Shown: one piece after another, positions 1-14,629 of the stretch | How the letters are laid out: the number at the start of each line of letters is the position of its first letter | How positions within the stretch are numbered: the stretch's first letter is position 1 | Assembly: GCF_964340395.1 (NCBI RefSeq) | Contig: NC_135550.1 | Location: forward strand, 10,995,908 to 11,059,907 | Reading direction: 5' to 3' | Length of the DNA: 64,000 nt | DNA from: Glandiceps talaboti | Lineage: Eukaryota; Hemichordata; Enteropneusta; Spengelidae | Translations under genes and position numbers: made by a program | Notes under the pieces: generated by a model | Told to the model about the DNA's origin: nothing | The model's input: only the letters and a program-made list of their open reading frames with translations | The model's database searches: none

Positions 1-1839
1 ACATGCAGTACATCAAGTGACTTGGTATACATATAGATCATACAATGCAGCAACATAAATTCCATATGGTATATGGGGTGGGTAATAAATTAGCTTGCTT
101 TTATCAATGGCTTGTATTGAAAGTAAGAGTACCTTTTATGAAGTTATACCAAGCATGTGATTTAATGTGACATACAAACAATAATTGGTCTTCTTCAGTG
201 AATAATAACACATTTTGGGGTACATTGAATGTAAATGTTACCTGCTAAATGACACAGTTTAGAGTTATTCTTTCAATGTAGCACATGGCTTCAACTTCTA
301 CTTCTATTCATCTCTATCATCTACGTTTTTATACATCAGAGTTTGATGGATAGTATTTTCTACACAATCATTTAACCTATGAACTAATAAAGATACCTAA
401 CTAAGCAATAGCATGGTGTATTTTATCCTGCTATTTGCAAACTCTGATTCTTAGAATTTATATACAGTTTTTTTTTGTGACTGAAAAACAGGAAGTACAC
501 TGGAAACCCTTCCTTGCTTGCTTAGAAAACATGTACAGGTGAAAATGATTCACACTAATCATGGCATATAAAGTAATCATTTTGAAAAAGCTGACCTCCC
601 TTACCAAAGAGTGTACAATCAAACCAATCTCAAACACACGCCATGGTATATCGGCCAAAACAAGTACATACAAATATTCTATTTAACTTTGCACCATAAC
701 TATTTGGAACAATCTCAAAAATAAAATTGTCTTTACCCAATTACCCAAAGAAAAAGTCCTTTACCCATATACTAGTACTGTCAACACTTGTATGCATAAC
801 CACAACTTTGTATGATATTTATATTGTGTTCTCTATTTGAAAGAAACACAAGAAGGCAATCGCATGTATTTGCTGTATGGTATCTCTAGAATTAAATGAA
901 AAAAAATGCGGTATCATGAATTGCAGGAATATACATGATAAATGTTTCAATGTCTGCATGTATTTAATAATGTACCTATCATATACGTAATGTACCTATT
1001 GTTCCAAATGAAACACAAATGAGCTATGCGGTTTACTCTGCCCAGTGGTGTCTCTTTTGGGACTCCAGAAATAACTCAATTCTATAGAGTATGTATAGAG
1101 ATTAATGCACAATTTATTTGTATAGCCAGATAAGACATGGAGTTAGCTGTGCAAACCCCATTGTGCTTTACTTGTAAATCATCCTAACTGAATTCAGCGA
1201 AAAATTACATCACTAACAACAAACCTGTGTGATAAAGAAAATCCGAATAAAATGAGCTGTGTTGTATGCATAAGATAAAATTTGCTATTAGAACTTCTTT
1301 GAATGTTTCTTTTTCAGTTTTCAGGTGAAAATGCAACAATCAGAATTCAAGTGTGAAAGTTGGTAGTAAAATGAAAATTAATTTGTTGTGGGGGCAGAAC
1401 TCAGCCTGTGACCAAAATTGCCATGTTAACCTATACAACAAGAGGTACAGATCTGATATTCCATTTAAGAAGGTGACATTATTGAGTGTTGTTGTGGGCG
1501 TTCAATCTTAATGACGGTCAATTGCTCTAAAGAGCAAATATTCACAGTTCTTTGATGTAGACTTGATGACTAAAACTAATTAGCTGATTTAGTAGTCATA
1601 GCCTTAACCCAATAAAGCCAGGCTGTAGGATTATTGAGGGAGGTATTTTATGACAGCCTCAACTTACATATGACGTTGTTTTCTCATGGTATAAGAATAT
1701 TATGTACTAAAGAGCCATAAGCTGTGGTTTGTTGCGTATGAAAAGTTAATGACACATCTTAGCTATCATTTGTTGATGGCATAACCCAAACTTTGTTTTT
1801 ATGCCTAAAGGGATGTCATTACATAATTTAGTTGAACAT
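1..1839. other. gene-free AT-rich stretch
   Basis: No recognisable gene, RNA or repeat array was seen. The only open frames are about 70 codons or shorter, without splice-site support or recognisable protein character. It reads as intergenic or intronic DNA. A coding exon too short to detect by eye cannot be excluded. Confidence 0.5.
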
Positions 1840-1961
1840 ACATACCAAACATGTTGGCAATGGTATTTTTCATACATACCAAAAAGTTGGCAATAGCATT
1901 TATTATACATACCAAAACGTTGGCAACAACATTTAGTATAACAGTTGGCATTAACATTTTG
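1840..1961. repeat. 33-34 bp minisatellite, about 3.5 copies
   Basis: The word ACATACCAAA recurs at 1840, 1874 and 1907, each time followed by GTTGGCAA and then an AT-rich tail. A last partial unit keeps only AACAGTTGGCA (around 1940). The period is 33-34 bp with several substitutions per unit, so the array is not very recent. Overlapping short frames on both strands are translations of the repeat and should not be taken as genes. Confidence 0.85.
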
Positions 1962-2861
1962 AGGTTGGGTAGCAACACCAGAAGACGACTTGTAATCCCA
2001 TCAAAGCCAGGCATCGTCGTAGATCAGTTTAATTAACCGTTGTTTTATGTCTATGCAAGTATTGCTTTGTAAAGCCACTTTAAGTCAAACATCTCCTTCA
2101 TTACAGTTGTTCTGCTCGATTATCTCTCTTTTCCTATTTGCCATATTGTGGTATTGTATCTAATAGTTACATGTAGCATTCGGTAGAGCACATTGAATGA
2201 AAATGCAAGCTAAGAGAAACCAGACGACTCCGTGTTTAAGTAATTCTGTCTAGACTTTTATCGAAAAGGAAATTTGTACGTGCCTGAACATTTTTAAACA
2301 ACCCATGTAAGTCGTAATATTAATGTTATGCTTCGAGCATGTGTATCACTGACGTGAAATAGGTGAAAGCAACGTTAATTAATATATTGCCCATGTATCT
2401 AAAGAACAGCGTTTCTTCAAGGTTTGCGTTTTTAGCATTTAATGAACTTTATAATAGCTTTATATTAGGCACCCTTGTCATTTCTTTACCGTATTTCTCA
2501 CTGTGGTAGACATGGCAAGTCTTTAAGCTTACTTGTAGCTCAATTAGAATGTGCAATTGAATTACGTGTGCTCAGTAGGTGTACAGTGTATGTCAAAGAG
2601 TATTCCAAACATAGCATACTGATGTCATACAATACACTCAAGCTGACTATTCGAATAGAAAGGAGACGTACATGCATGCCTATATATTTATTCCCCGTAC
2701 ACAAATATCTTTACTATTTAATAGTATTTACAAACATTTGGAAGTATTTCAACATCTTCCTAACGAGATGATTGTGTGTATATATGTTACACGGTACATC
2801 CCATCGTTGAAACTACCCAATTCATGAAATGTGCAGGCAATTTTTCCCAGTTCATGAAATG
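1962..2861. other. gene-free stretch
   Basis: Nothing recognised. A 98-codon frame at 2475-2771 has no initiator context, splice signals or protein character that supports it. Confidence 0.45.
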
Positions 2862-2953
2862 AAAATCGAAACAACACCGAATGGAAATGAAACATAAAAT
2901 GATAATTAAAATCGAAACAACACCGAATAGAAATGAAACATAAAATGATAATG
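2862..2953. repeat. 46 bp tandem duplication, two copies
   Basis: AAAATCGAAACAACACCGAA starts at 2862 and again at 2908, and both copies continue with GAAATGAAACATAAAATGAT. The copies differ at only a few positions, so this is a local, fairly recent slippage or duplication event. Just upstream, TTCATGAAATG is also present twice. Confidence 0.9.
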
Positions 2954-5900
2954 GAAATAAGCCTTTGGAATTTATTTTAGAATATTATATTCATTAATTT
3001 GGCAAATGGACCAAGAGTTGGCTAGATTAAAGTAGAAATGTGCATTAAATGATTAAATGGACTATTGTTGCGATCATCATCAGCGTGAAAAACTGTGTAA
3101 TGGCTCCTGTGTATCTTGTTTGATACTGTGTTATTTGCACCGCTCTACATACATATGCATTGAGCACTGTTTACTCCAGCATATACATTATAGATATACT
3201 GAGTTTATATATACATGTATATATATGTTTGGTCTCGGATTGCCTCATTTATTTCGCCTCTTTTCTACATGTTTCGTTTGAGAGTATGTTTGTTAAAAGC
3301 TGTTTAAATACATATTTGTTAAAAGCCTGGCTTGTCATGTTTCTGTTTCTAGAACACATGTGATAAGAAAAAGATTGAAAATAAACCATTATATTTGTGT
3401 AGTCGTTGGTTTAAAATGTTTCATCAGTGTATAGGCTATAAAGTTACGCCAATTGAAAACAAAAAAGCTGTCTCGAATACATATTAAGGTTGTACTGTAA
3501 AAGAAACCCTCTTAACACTGGGAATCTCACAATGATTAAAATCGGAGTACAACATATTCAATTCACGTAGGGATCTGGTTGTCTTTGTTGCAAAGAAATC
3601 AAGAAACTACAGATAACAGGCGATCTTATATACCATCTCCTTGAATCCGTGATCACAATCAAAATGGCCATCACCGACTCTTCTCTATTTACTCTGGTTG
3701 GTATATTTCACACAGTGATGTTAATTGTACGAATCTTATCAAAATACTATAAATAATCACTACGTTTGACCAATTAGTTATTTTGTTTAAGAGGATGTAA
3801 AATGGTACTTCTGGGGCCGATTGGAGCGATATGTTCGCTCACCCACTCAAAAAAATAAGACGACGGAGAAGATTGAATGATAAGAGTTTCTTAAATTATT
3901 TTCACTGTGACTGATAATAGTGGAAAGGGAAGTAGCTTTATCGATTACATGTCATTTGCTGTCTAGCGGACGAAACCTAGTTAGGATGAATACTTGAGAC
4001 ATATTAAGGAACGTCTCGTTTAGCGTACTATTAGCGTACTATTATACTTTGATGTAATCCAATGAACTCTCTGGCCATTTTAAGACATTTTACTAGTCCA
4101 AAGGACGGCGGTGCCATGTATACGATGTCGGCTTCTAATCAAAATGTAATTTTGAAGGTTTACAATGAGCTATCAACAGTACCTTAATATACAGTGACGA
4201 TATTGACTGGAAATTGACGTAAGAAGTAATTAAATACACATTAAAGTCAGGGAATTTATTACATTGACCAAAACTCTATTAAGGAATTTGTATCGTAGTA
4301 ATTTTCCCCCTGCCCATGTGTTTGATACTAAGTCTTGTTCAGTTAATATTAAAATGGCTGGAGACTGCGCAGATAGAATTTCCCTTAAGCTTGTTATTCT
4401 AACGTTTAGAGAAACAGTAATAACTCGTTACCATATTATAAACTTATAAATTTTTTCTAAGGTACGAAACTACGGGATTACACAAGATATCGAAGTTTCA
4501 AGATTCCTACGTTACCTTTATTTAAAAAAAAACACTCAAAAATTGTTTCAAATCGTGATAAAGTCAAGTATCGACCTTCGCTATATTTGATTTGGAGTTT
4601 AATTTGAATTCAGCATATGCCTTCCATTACTATGCATGCAATATTCTTAAACTTGTTTCTAGATATTGCACGGGGAAACATTTTCTCTGCTTCCACGTAC
4701 ATTGGTCAGACTGCAAATTGGTCCACATGGACATGGTCGAAAACAAAGAAAGATACATTTGGGATCGTAGTGTTAAAACATTTAGCTAGCGTATCTTCTA
4801 AAATGCCAAAATCATTAACATTTGAAAGTTATTATTGATCTAGTGCCTAATGTAAACTTAATCAGGAACATATGAGTTCGTGCTACTAGACGTATTAACG
4901 ATGCACTGTACGCAATCCCAATTAGCTGCATACTGAGCCGAGGTATTGCAAATAAAACTACGTCTTGCTCCTCGTCTTTCAAGACGATGAAATATTTGGA
5001 TACGAAGGTACATGAATGTTCATTTTTATTCAGACGCAGGTATATTATCTATGAAGTGCTACTTCTTGGAAAATTGTCATAATGGGGGGGGGGGAAATAA
5101 TTTTCTGAGCATGTGCAAGATTATAAAGTAAATGGATAAATACTAAACATGCCAATGGAAAATTACTAAAAGTAGTCAAAATTGAAGAACGTGTAGGTGG
5201 TTTATTTTTCCGGCTACCGGCTTCTATCCCTGTACCGCATACAGGGGTTTTGGTACTATTCTTTCAGAAGCATAGATGCTTACGAATTCCATCGATACGA
5301 AACAGAAGGAGATTTTTAAAAGTTGTTTTCTGAGTTTTTCCTTTCTGTAATTATTTACACTCAAAAATGAATTGCCAGACGATAATCGCCCCTCAATGTC
5401 TCATTTAGTAGTACATGTGATCTATAAATCTCAAAAGAATTTGAAGAATTCTCGACAGGATATTAGCTAATCTTGGTAAATCAGATTTAAATCGTCCAAT
5501 GTCTTATTTCTGGATATTAATTGAGTAGGGACATTATGGCATTTGACAGTGTTTATTGATGCGATGAATGATATCCTTACCATGCATCGTTTTTTCCTAA
5601 ATGCATTTTAGTATTTAAGTGATGGTGATTGGTAATTGCATAATTTTATTGAAAAGTCTTTAGTGGTTAATGTTTATATAGAAGCTCTCTAAGACTTGCG
5701 ACATTGGTAAATATAACGAAAGAGGGTTATATACCTCAAAAACTTCTCTAGTACTTTGCGTGACTTAATGAATGTCAATCACCCCAATTTTATAAAATAT
5801 GGCTTTCGAATTTTAGTTTTCAGAAATTTAAACTTTGCAGTTTTGTTCCTTATGTAGGAAATTCACCAAAAATTGACAATTTCTGCCAGTGGTAGTAAAT

Positions 5901-6789
5901 TCCAAGAAAATTGAACATTCTCCACTTGTCCAAATTCAATTGTTTACAGGCAATTAATTATCTCCATGGCAACAAATACATAATTGTCATGAATATATTT
6001 TTTATGTCATAGTCTATTTCCCAGTTGGTACGTGAGGTGGGTCATGTCATATCGCATTTTTAGATATAAAAGACTGGGATCCGATTGTGTTATCGTTAAT
6101 TGCATCAAAAGTGCATATCTGTATAGTATGCATGAAGTAATCATTCAAACGGTTTGAATAGTGTTTTCCCCACTTTCCTGTATGCGCCGTATATTAGATA
6201 GACCTATCAACCAATTGCACACCGGATATTGTGTCTAATTGGTCGAGGTTTTCAGTTTGATTGCCATTATTTCATAAGTTTTATCGGCTAGGACAGGCGG
6301 AAAAATTGCCTCGATGATTTATTGAGAACACATTTATAGGCACTGGGAACCAGCTGAGATTTCGTTCTTCGCATAAAAAGAGCTATTGATTTATCCTTGA
6401 TGTTGTTTTAACCTTATTACTAAATGACATTATGGTCAGAATAAGAGATAAATCCCACCAGTCGTCCCTGTGTAAGCTGCTTAGAGGGAAAACACAACCT
6501 ATTTTATATCTATCCCTAAATTATTCAATCTCCAATTGTCCAGAGTCGCCAAAAACAGTTAAATATATCGTGTCGGTATCCTTTGAAATAGTATTTTGGA
6601 AGCTTAGAAAAATTGCATTATTTAATCTTTTTTCCCAATAACTAACCCCTATACACCGAAAGTATTTCATATGAAACAATTTCATATTTATAGCATTGCG
6701 ATTTCGTATATATTGCTATGCAGCACAATACCTTCGCAATAGTCTAGTTCTATGTGGTGGCCATAAACTGAAATGGTATTGAAACAAAC
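2954..6789. other. gene-free stretch with a poly-G run
   Basis: No gene recognised. Open frames are at most about 75 codons and look random. Visible items are an 11-G homopolymer (5084-5094), a 13 bp direct repeat TAGCGTACTATTA around 4022-4045, and a short hairpin around 5228-5245 (CCCTGT...ACAGGG). Confidence 0.5.
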
Positions 6790-7053
6790 ATGACATCGGT
6801 ATTTTTCACAATATTGTATACCATTCTCCAACATCGATATTTTTTCAAAATTATATCGTGTGCCATTCTCATCTTGTAGATATCCCCAACATCGATATTT
6901 TTCACAATTATATTGTATGCCACTTATCTTGTAGATATCCCCAACATCGATATTTTTTCACAATACTGTATGCCATTCTCATCTTGTAGATATCCCCAAC
7001 ATCGATATTTTTCACAATATTGTATGCCATTCTCATCTTTTGTAGATATCTCC
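6790..7053. repeat. minisatellite, about 55 bp period, five units
   Basis: ACATCG followed by a T-rich run and CACAAT recurs at 6793, 6831, 6889, 6944 and 6999. The complete later units run from CCCCAACATCGATATTTTTC through GTATGCCATTCTCATCTTGTAGATAT, with spacings of 58, 55 and 55 bp; the first is shorter at 38 bp. The frame at 6913-7098 is a translation of the array with a repeated peptide and is not supported as a gene. Confidence 0.9.
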
Positions 7054-7260
7054 AAAAGGAAAAAAATGAAATCTAACGCCCATTTCTTTATTTACTGAAT
7101 ACTTATCAAATATAAAACATAATTCAGTTAAACTTTCAGAAGACAAACGTTTGCATCAATTTCACATCAACGATGAACTGGAGTAATAATATCATATATA
7201 CTTTAATGAATTGGTTGGCTTAAATCGTGCTTACTAAATATATTGTGTTCGCATTACAAA

Positions 7261-7370
7261 AAGCATCAGAGAAATAACCCTTCAGCTCGCGTATAGGGGC
7301 ATCACAGAAATGACCCTATAGTTACTTCAGGGGTATCAGAGAAGGGTCCCTGCAACTTGTCCATGGGAAG
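7261..7370. repeat. degenerate 34-36 bp tandem repeat, three units
   Basis: Three diverged units start near 7263, 7299 and 7333, each beginning G(C/T)ATCA(G/C)AGAA followed by a CCCT-like block and ending in AGGGG or ATGGG. Identity is moderate, so this is an old array. Confidence 0.6.
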
Positions 7371-7728
7371 TATGAAAGTTATTAATACGAACTTCAGATA
7401 TTAAAGCTGATTTACGATAAGAATAGTTGTTTTATATAGAAACTTCCAGTTTTTGTGTTGGTGTTTATACAGAAAGTAATGATGTTCTCTAAGGTAAACA
7501 TTCACAAGCTTGAATTGCGTTTGGCCATGATAATCATTGGCCTAATGGGATAACCAACTATCAACTACTTCGATAAATGATTATGTGGTGTACTGATCAC
7601 ACAACAGCTATTTTCCAGTATGCTACCACATATACAGTGCTTACACTATGATTGATTACTTACTGACTAATTTCATTAAATATTTAAAGTTGCTAACCGT
7701 TTACATATTTGATTATTTCTTGGTTACT

Positions 7729-7736
<8 letters not shown>

Positions 7737-7816
<80 letters not shown>
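7737..7816. repeat. (AT)n microsatellite, 80 bp
   Basis: An uninterrupted AT dinucleotide run. It is self-complementary and can extrude a cruciform. No gene lies next to it. Confidence 0.98.
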
Positions 7817-7818
<2 letters not shown>

Positions 7819-8593
7819 TTAAGTTTATATTAGTGACGAAATTATGTTCTCAAATGGTTGCAGACTTGCAGCCCTTATACGTTACTTGTCGTCATATGGT
7901 TTGATACGATGGATCAATGATCGAAAGAGTTTTAGTTAAAAGAACTAAACACACGGTATTCAAATAGTGCTGTACTTCATTATGGAGAGTGTAAAAACTA
8001 CATGTAGCAAATACTAACACAACGACGCATCATTAATCACTTATATGCTCAATTATTTATTTGCTAGGTCAATCAAATAGTAATTCATCATTAACTAAGT
8101 GTATCAGTCTATCAGTATATGAACCTGTGTAAAGTAGTCAGTGTAATAGCCAATTCAAAAGGGTCTTTGTTAAGTAAACCTAACCTCTTAGCAAGATGTC
8201 AATGTCAACCACATTCCATTTAGAGATATTGACTTCATGTATTACTCATTCAGAATTATGCACAAATGCTCGCCCTACTTCGAAAAGATGCGTTATATAG
8301 TGACAGTACGGATATATAGGTATTTCTTCTACTTTCACTAAAACATTTCCGATGATTTATTGGTCTGAAATGACACTTTTGGACAAAACTAAATTGAAAC
8401 ACCATGTTAATTTTGTACCAATGTGTCATATATTAGTGTTGATATCAATCTTGACTAGGTTATTGAATATTGACGTCCGGGTAAAGCATCTTCAATTTTA
8501 GACTTGGTTCTCAGTATAAATTGAATGAGTATACAGACTATTGACGCTTACATTACGTAACAGAAACAAGCCGCCGGTAATTCTTGTGACTAA
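7817..8593. other. gene-free stretch
   Basis: AT-rich sequence with no recognised gene, RNA or repeat. Confidence 0.45.
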
Positions 8594-8594
8594 C

Positions 8595-8625
<31 letters not shown>

Positions 8626-8636
8626 ATGTATGTATG

Positions 8637-8666
<30 letters not shown>
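8594..8666. repeat. compound (GTCT)n(GTAT)n microsatellite
   Basis: About eight CTGT/GTCT units pass directly into about ten GTAT units. The units differ by a single C-to-A change, which suggests the second block arose by spread of a mutated unit. Confidence 0.97.
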
Positions 8667-8667
<1 letters not shown>

Positions 8668-8865
8668 CACGGTACTGTAATGAATCTAATCTTTGTCGTT
8701 ATATAAGAGTTTAAAGTGAATGAGAAATCATAAGTTATTTGTGAATCTTAATTAATAAGACAACTGTACTATAATATGAATCAACATAACCCAAGTCCTT
8801 GTTTATAACACAATAAATTGAGGAAAGAAAAAGATTAAAATATAGAATGTGTCTAAAATCTTTCG

Positions 8866-9092
8866 TATTGTAATTGTACGAACAGGAAGTGAGTATTACA
8901 TTATTATTAAAGAAAATAAGTTATTACAACGTCACGTCCGGTCTGTGTGCATGCATGCAGTTGCTTTCTTATATTATATCGAAACATCACCCTGCAATAG
9001 TTTGATTACTAGCGTTTATTTGTGATTAAAACTAATTACATGTGTTTACCCATTGTGATTACTTTCACTTCCTGTACATACAATAACAAACC
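8866..9092. other. possible small inverted-repeat element with paired ETS-like motifs
   Basis: ACAGGAAGTGA (8882-8892) is matched in inverted orientation by TCACTTCCTGT (9065-9075). Weaker inverted similarity continues outside the core: ATTGTA-like on the left, TACAAT-like on the right. The arms could be degenerate terminal inverted repeats of a small MITE, or two divergently placed ETS-family sites. Identity outside the core is only about two thirds by eye, so this is tentative. Confidence 0.25.
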
Positions 9093-11345
9093 CTTTTCAC
9101 ATTTTTGGGGTTTTCCTTCAATTTATTGCGTTAGAAACACCGACTTGGTCCATGGTGTCCGCTTCGTCGATACCTTACAATATTACTCCTGACGTGCCAA
9201 ACAGTTTCTGAAAAGGGGCGTATGACATAGGTGTGTGGTGTTTTTAAATGACAGCTATTTCACTTCACCGGGGAAAAAAAAGTCTTCTTAAGTTAGCTAT
9301 AATAAAAGAAAATATATTTCCACAGAGCACATCGCCACTTTTCTGACAGGAAGAGAAATACATTAGCTGCGTGATACGACTTTATCACCGCAAATGTTTC
9401 TGTAAAGGTAGAAGTTGTCATGGTGATGGCACATACAACACAACCGTGTCCCCTTTGCTAAATGGCGATGTTTCTTTCACCGAATTCACCTTTTCTCGAA
9501 CTCAGGAATTATCTTCTTATCCGCTGGCAAATATTATACACATGAAATATTTCACTCTCAATTTTGCTTATAATTCTCCACAAGTGCATTTAATGTACTA
9601 AGAGCCACCGGGGTTACATTTTTTTGTCTCTGCCTACAACGTGAATATCACAGCTCGATGGTTAGAACCAATATTGAACACTTTTGTATCATCAGGAGTT
9701 CATGTATCACCTTACAATAGCTACCTTTCGGGATTCTGTGTCCACATTGCCTCTATAATGTTGAACAAGGAAACACTGTTACAATAAAGGCTTTGTGGGA
9801 CAAGGGAGGGAGTTATCGATTGCGGAAGAGAGAGCATATAGTCATACATAATGACACGTATTCAATGAAGCTAGGTAACATCTGACCTCAAACATATATG
9901 AGACATTGAAACCTCGCCTTGTTAGTGAGTACGCTGCCTCACCAGATTTGCCTGAGGCTGTGGACTTATCTGTCCCATCATTACTTCATGTGAGTTTAGC
10001 AATCTTTGTGTCATGTAAAAATGATGGACAATTATTGCAATAACTTTAATTCAGCAAGATCTGTTTTATCTTCTACAGTAATGCTTGCAAACTATTCGAA
10101 ACATCGCGTGTTTTGTCTCAACGAAGAACATCATGAGTCACGACCGAACTTTAACATTTTTGTTCCTGCAAACATTGTCCAATAGTTGATTTGATTGACG
10201 TTAACCTCCCCGGGCGTATGCACCATTGGTCAGATCGAATAGATAAGGCATAAACATGAAATTGTTTGCATCGGCTCAAAGTGGAAACGCGAAATTACAT
10301 GTCTAGGAAATTTCAGACGTAAACGTATTATTGAATTCATCATTCTAGCTTGAAGCTAATACACATATAAACTAGATAACATCACGCATATCTCTATTGA
10401 TAAATTAAATAACATATCTACAATGCGATAATCACGACTACTAGGCTAAATGTAATTTACCTATCTACTTCAAATCAAGCTAATCTGGGGAGCTACGGCA
10501 AGCCTCTGGTCCGTTGAAATAGTCTCAATACTGATCTCCACATTGCTAAAGGGGACGATGAATTAATTCTTACGTTTAGGATACCTGTCTAAATTACAAA
10601 TAATTGGAAGCATGTTTTTTTTAGAGAGAGAAAACTGTTTTATGTGTTGTGATCAAACTCCTTTGGGAATGTTGTCCACTGCTGTATACAATATTCTGAA
10701 GATTTCAGACGTTTAAAGGTTAAAGGAACGTGTGGAAAATAGTGAGAATATCTATGTGTAGTACAAAGATTTGGCATATAACAATTTCTTAAATCAAGTT
10801 TCTAAACATTCTCAGAAGCGAACGTGTTTTACATGATGTTGAGATATTGGGGTATACCGTCTTGTAAGTAAGTTTTTAATATTACATGTAACGGCAGAGA
10901 AAACACCGGACTTGTCTCAGATACTTCTGAGTTTAATGCTATGCACTAGCTGCAACTGATAATAATTAGACATTGTACATGGTAATTAGAGGTCGATTTT
11001 GGACATTAGTAAGTAGTACAGTTAAATCATACTCGCGTTGGGGCGCTGATTTTAGCGTGCGGACCTAAAACTCAATTTGATTGGATCTTTTTTGTACCAT
11101 ATAATGTGTACAGCTATGTACATACGTTTATGCACAGGAGATTCAATAACAGTAACTGTTTTGGGTTTCAACGTAACCGAGCATAGTATCTAACAAAAAA
11201 AGTTTCAAAAAATAAAACGTTCCATTTGCAGCTAGTGTAGATTTAACACCGACTTTTTGTCATGGACTATTGACAATAGTTATATCGTCACGTTTCAAAT
11301 GAGCCATACATGTTTAGAAACCGTGGTACATGTAGATAGGCGTAC
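9093..11345. other. gene-free stretch
   Basis: No gene recognised. The frame at 9371-9601 (76 codons, with a non-ATG start) has no splice or homology support. Confidence 0.45.
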
Positions 11346-11368
11346 AAGAAGAAGAAGAAGAAGAAGAG
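11346..11368. repeat. (AAG)n microsatellite
   Basis: A short run of seven to eight AAG/AGA trinucleotides, purine only on the + strand. Confidence 0.95.
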
Positions 11369-12622
<1,254 letters not shown>

Positions 12623-13114
12623 GGTCGATTCGATTTTCTAATCATACTAAGTTTATATAAGATTATTCACGAATATAAAAGTCCTGGCTTTGCCAAAAAA
12701 ATCCTCTTGATAACATGACTGTGGATAATAAAATGAATAATGAAGTAGGTTCTAGAAACCAGGGCTTTCATTTCATGCCCCTTTCTGTGCATCGATGGAA
12801 TCATTCGTTATTTTCATGTAAGGATACCTTCCAGTTCTTGTTAAATCCTTTATGGAGTAATTTAATTGCCTCTTCTCTCCGATACAGAGATATAACAAAA
12901 GCGGCGAGAGACTGTATCATTACCGACAATCGCTTCAAGTTCAATAGGGAACGACAGTCGAGTATTCGTGCGTTATGAAAACGCCCAAAGAATAACATTG
13001 GAATGAACTCCTAGGAGAGTAAAAGCAATCACCCATCGTGTCTGTTAAATATATATAGGGTGCTTCTGATTTACAGCTAGCTGACAATACTGGATGAAGT
13101 AGATACTTCAAGCG

Positions 13115-13155
13115 AAGACGAAAAAGCTTTTTTTTAAAAAAAAAAGTTTTCCTTG
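13115..13155. repeat. A/T-rich inverted repeat
   Basis: GAAAAAGC followed by a T run meets an A run ending in GTTTTCC, giving a self-complementary A/T hairpin. It may be chance in AT-rich DNA. Confidence 0.5.
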
Positions 13156-13408
13156 GTTGCTAAAAGCCACCATAGCGCAGAGTGTCAATGCTAGTGAAGA
13201 CAAACTGAACCCCTGTGATTTCCTGCACATACAAACCACTTAAAAACCGCATCAAATCTAATGCATTCATTCTTGAATCTTATGAGACGGTCAAGTATGA
13301 ATGTGTGTAGAGAAGTCACTGTGGTTCCTGTAATAAGCTGGAGAAGTGCAATGTCATTAGGTGTACAGTATGTATATACTTAGGTTGATGATGGTTTGGT
13401 TAGTGGAT

Positions 13409-13560
13409 AAGCCATCCATCCATCCGTCCGTCCGTCCGACCGACCAACCAACCAACCAACTAACTAACACTTATAAAAAAGAGAAGAAAAAACCCCAACT
13501 AACTAACTAACAAAGGCAACCAATCGACTAACCCCGGCAACCAACCAACCAACCAACCAA
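13409..13560. repeat. stepwise-mutating tetranucleotide array
   Basis: From 13410 the tetranucleotide passes in order through blocks of CATC, CGTC, CGAC, CAAC and TAAC. A non-repeat interruption (about 13473-13497) follows, then more TAAC and CAAC blocks. Each adjacent block differs from the last by one base. The + strand is C/A rich with no T-rich tracts. Confidence 0.95.
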
Positions 13561-13733
13561 TATATCACCCATTCGGAACATTTCACAGGGAACCGATCAA
13601 GCAAGCTAATGTAGTGAATAACTTCGTAACTCCTGCGAGTAAAACATCATAACACACAGTCAGGTAAATTTGGTAACACGACTGTTTATTATAATGATCC
13701 AAGAAACTCTATCGACTCCACATGTGCGTTCCG

Positions 13734-13736
<3 letters not shown>

Positions 13737-13816
<80 letters not shown>
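13737..13816. repeat. compound (CA)n(TA)n microsatellite
   Basis: About 38 bp of CA repeats run directly into about 42 bp of TA repeats. Minus-strand frames reading poly-VC/YI through this tract are artefacts. Confidence 0.98.
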
Positions 13817-13820
<4 letters not shown>

Positions 13821-14493
13821 GTGCATAGATGAGGTAAACTGTAATATTCTATTTGCATATTTGATGCGTGACAAGACCTTAGTTTGTGAGTGTCGTGTCG
13901 AAGTTTGATCTTCGATGCTTCGATGTCTTTAAAAATTCCCAAGATTAGCATCCAATGGAGTCAAACACGAACGATACAGCTTCCAAACAAGCGACTGTAA
14001 GTGAACCCACAGGCTGTCACTTCTTCACATTTCACTGCTCAGATAATGTTGTAATCACGGGATTCATCCAATGTAGGCCTATGCAACAAAATGATTCAAC
14101 CTTGGAAGGTTAAATGTGAGTCTACAATTAGCTCCATTTGGGTTTGGGATTGAAATCAGACACGACCAAAAGAGATGAGGACAAAACAGTTTGTTTTTTT
14201 AAAAACCTTTATGTCGTGACTTGTATATCTATCATAATACGCACGCAGCTGAGGTTTAGAATATGTTATGTTGCCGCTGTTAAGTCAAATTGACATCGAT
14301 ATGCTACTCAGGCAGTTTTGATCACCATTCCACCGAGTTGACGCCAAATAGCGGACATCAAACTGTACCTATAACTGTAAGCATAGTGTAAATTGCATTA
14401 TTGGTTAATGCCATCAATTTCCATATGTAATGGGTTCGAATAATGTAATGTGGTTTATTGACTACCTGCCAACCATGTTCACGTACAAGAATA

Positions 14494-14572
14494 TACATAC
14501 ATACATACATACATACATACATACATACATACACACATACATGCATACACCCCCACCCACACACACACGACA

Positions 14573-14629
<57 letters not shown>
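14494..14629. repeat. compound (ATAC)n...(CA)n microsatellite
   Basis: About ten ATAC units, a C-rich transition (CCCCCACCC) and then about 50 bp of CA repeats. Frames on both strands here (TH-rich on +, CV-rich on -) are repeat translations. The CA tract is alternating purine-pyrimidine and so could adopt Z-DNA. Confidence 0.97.
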
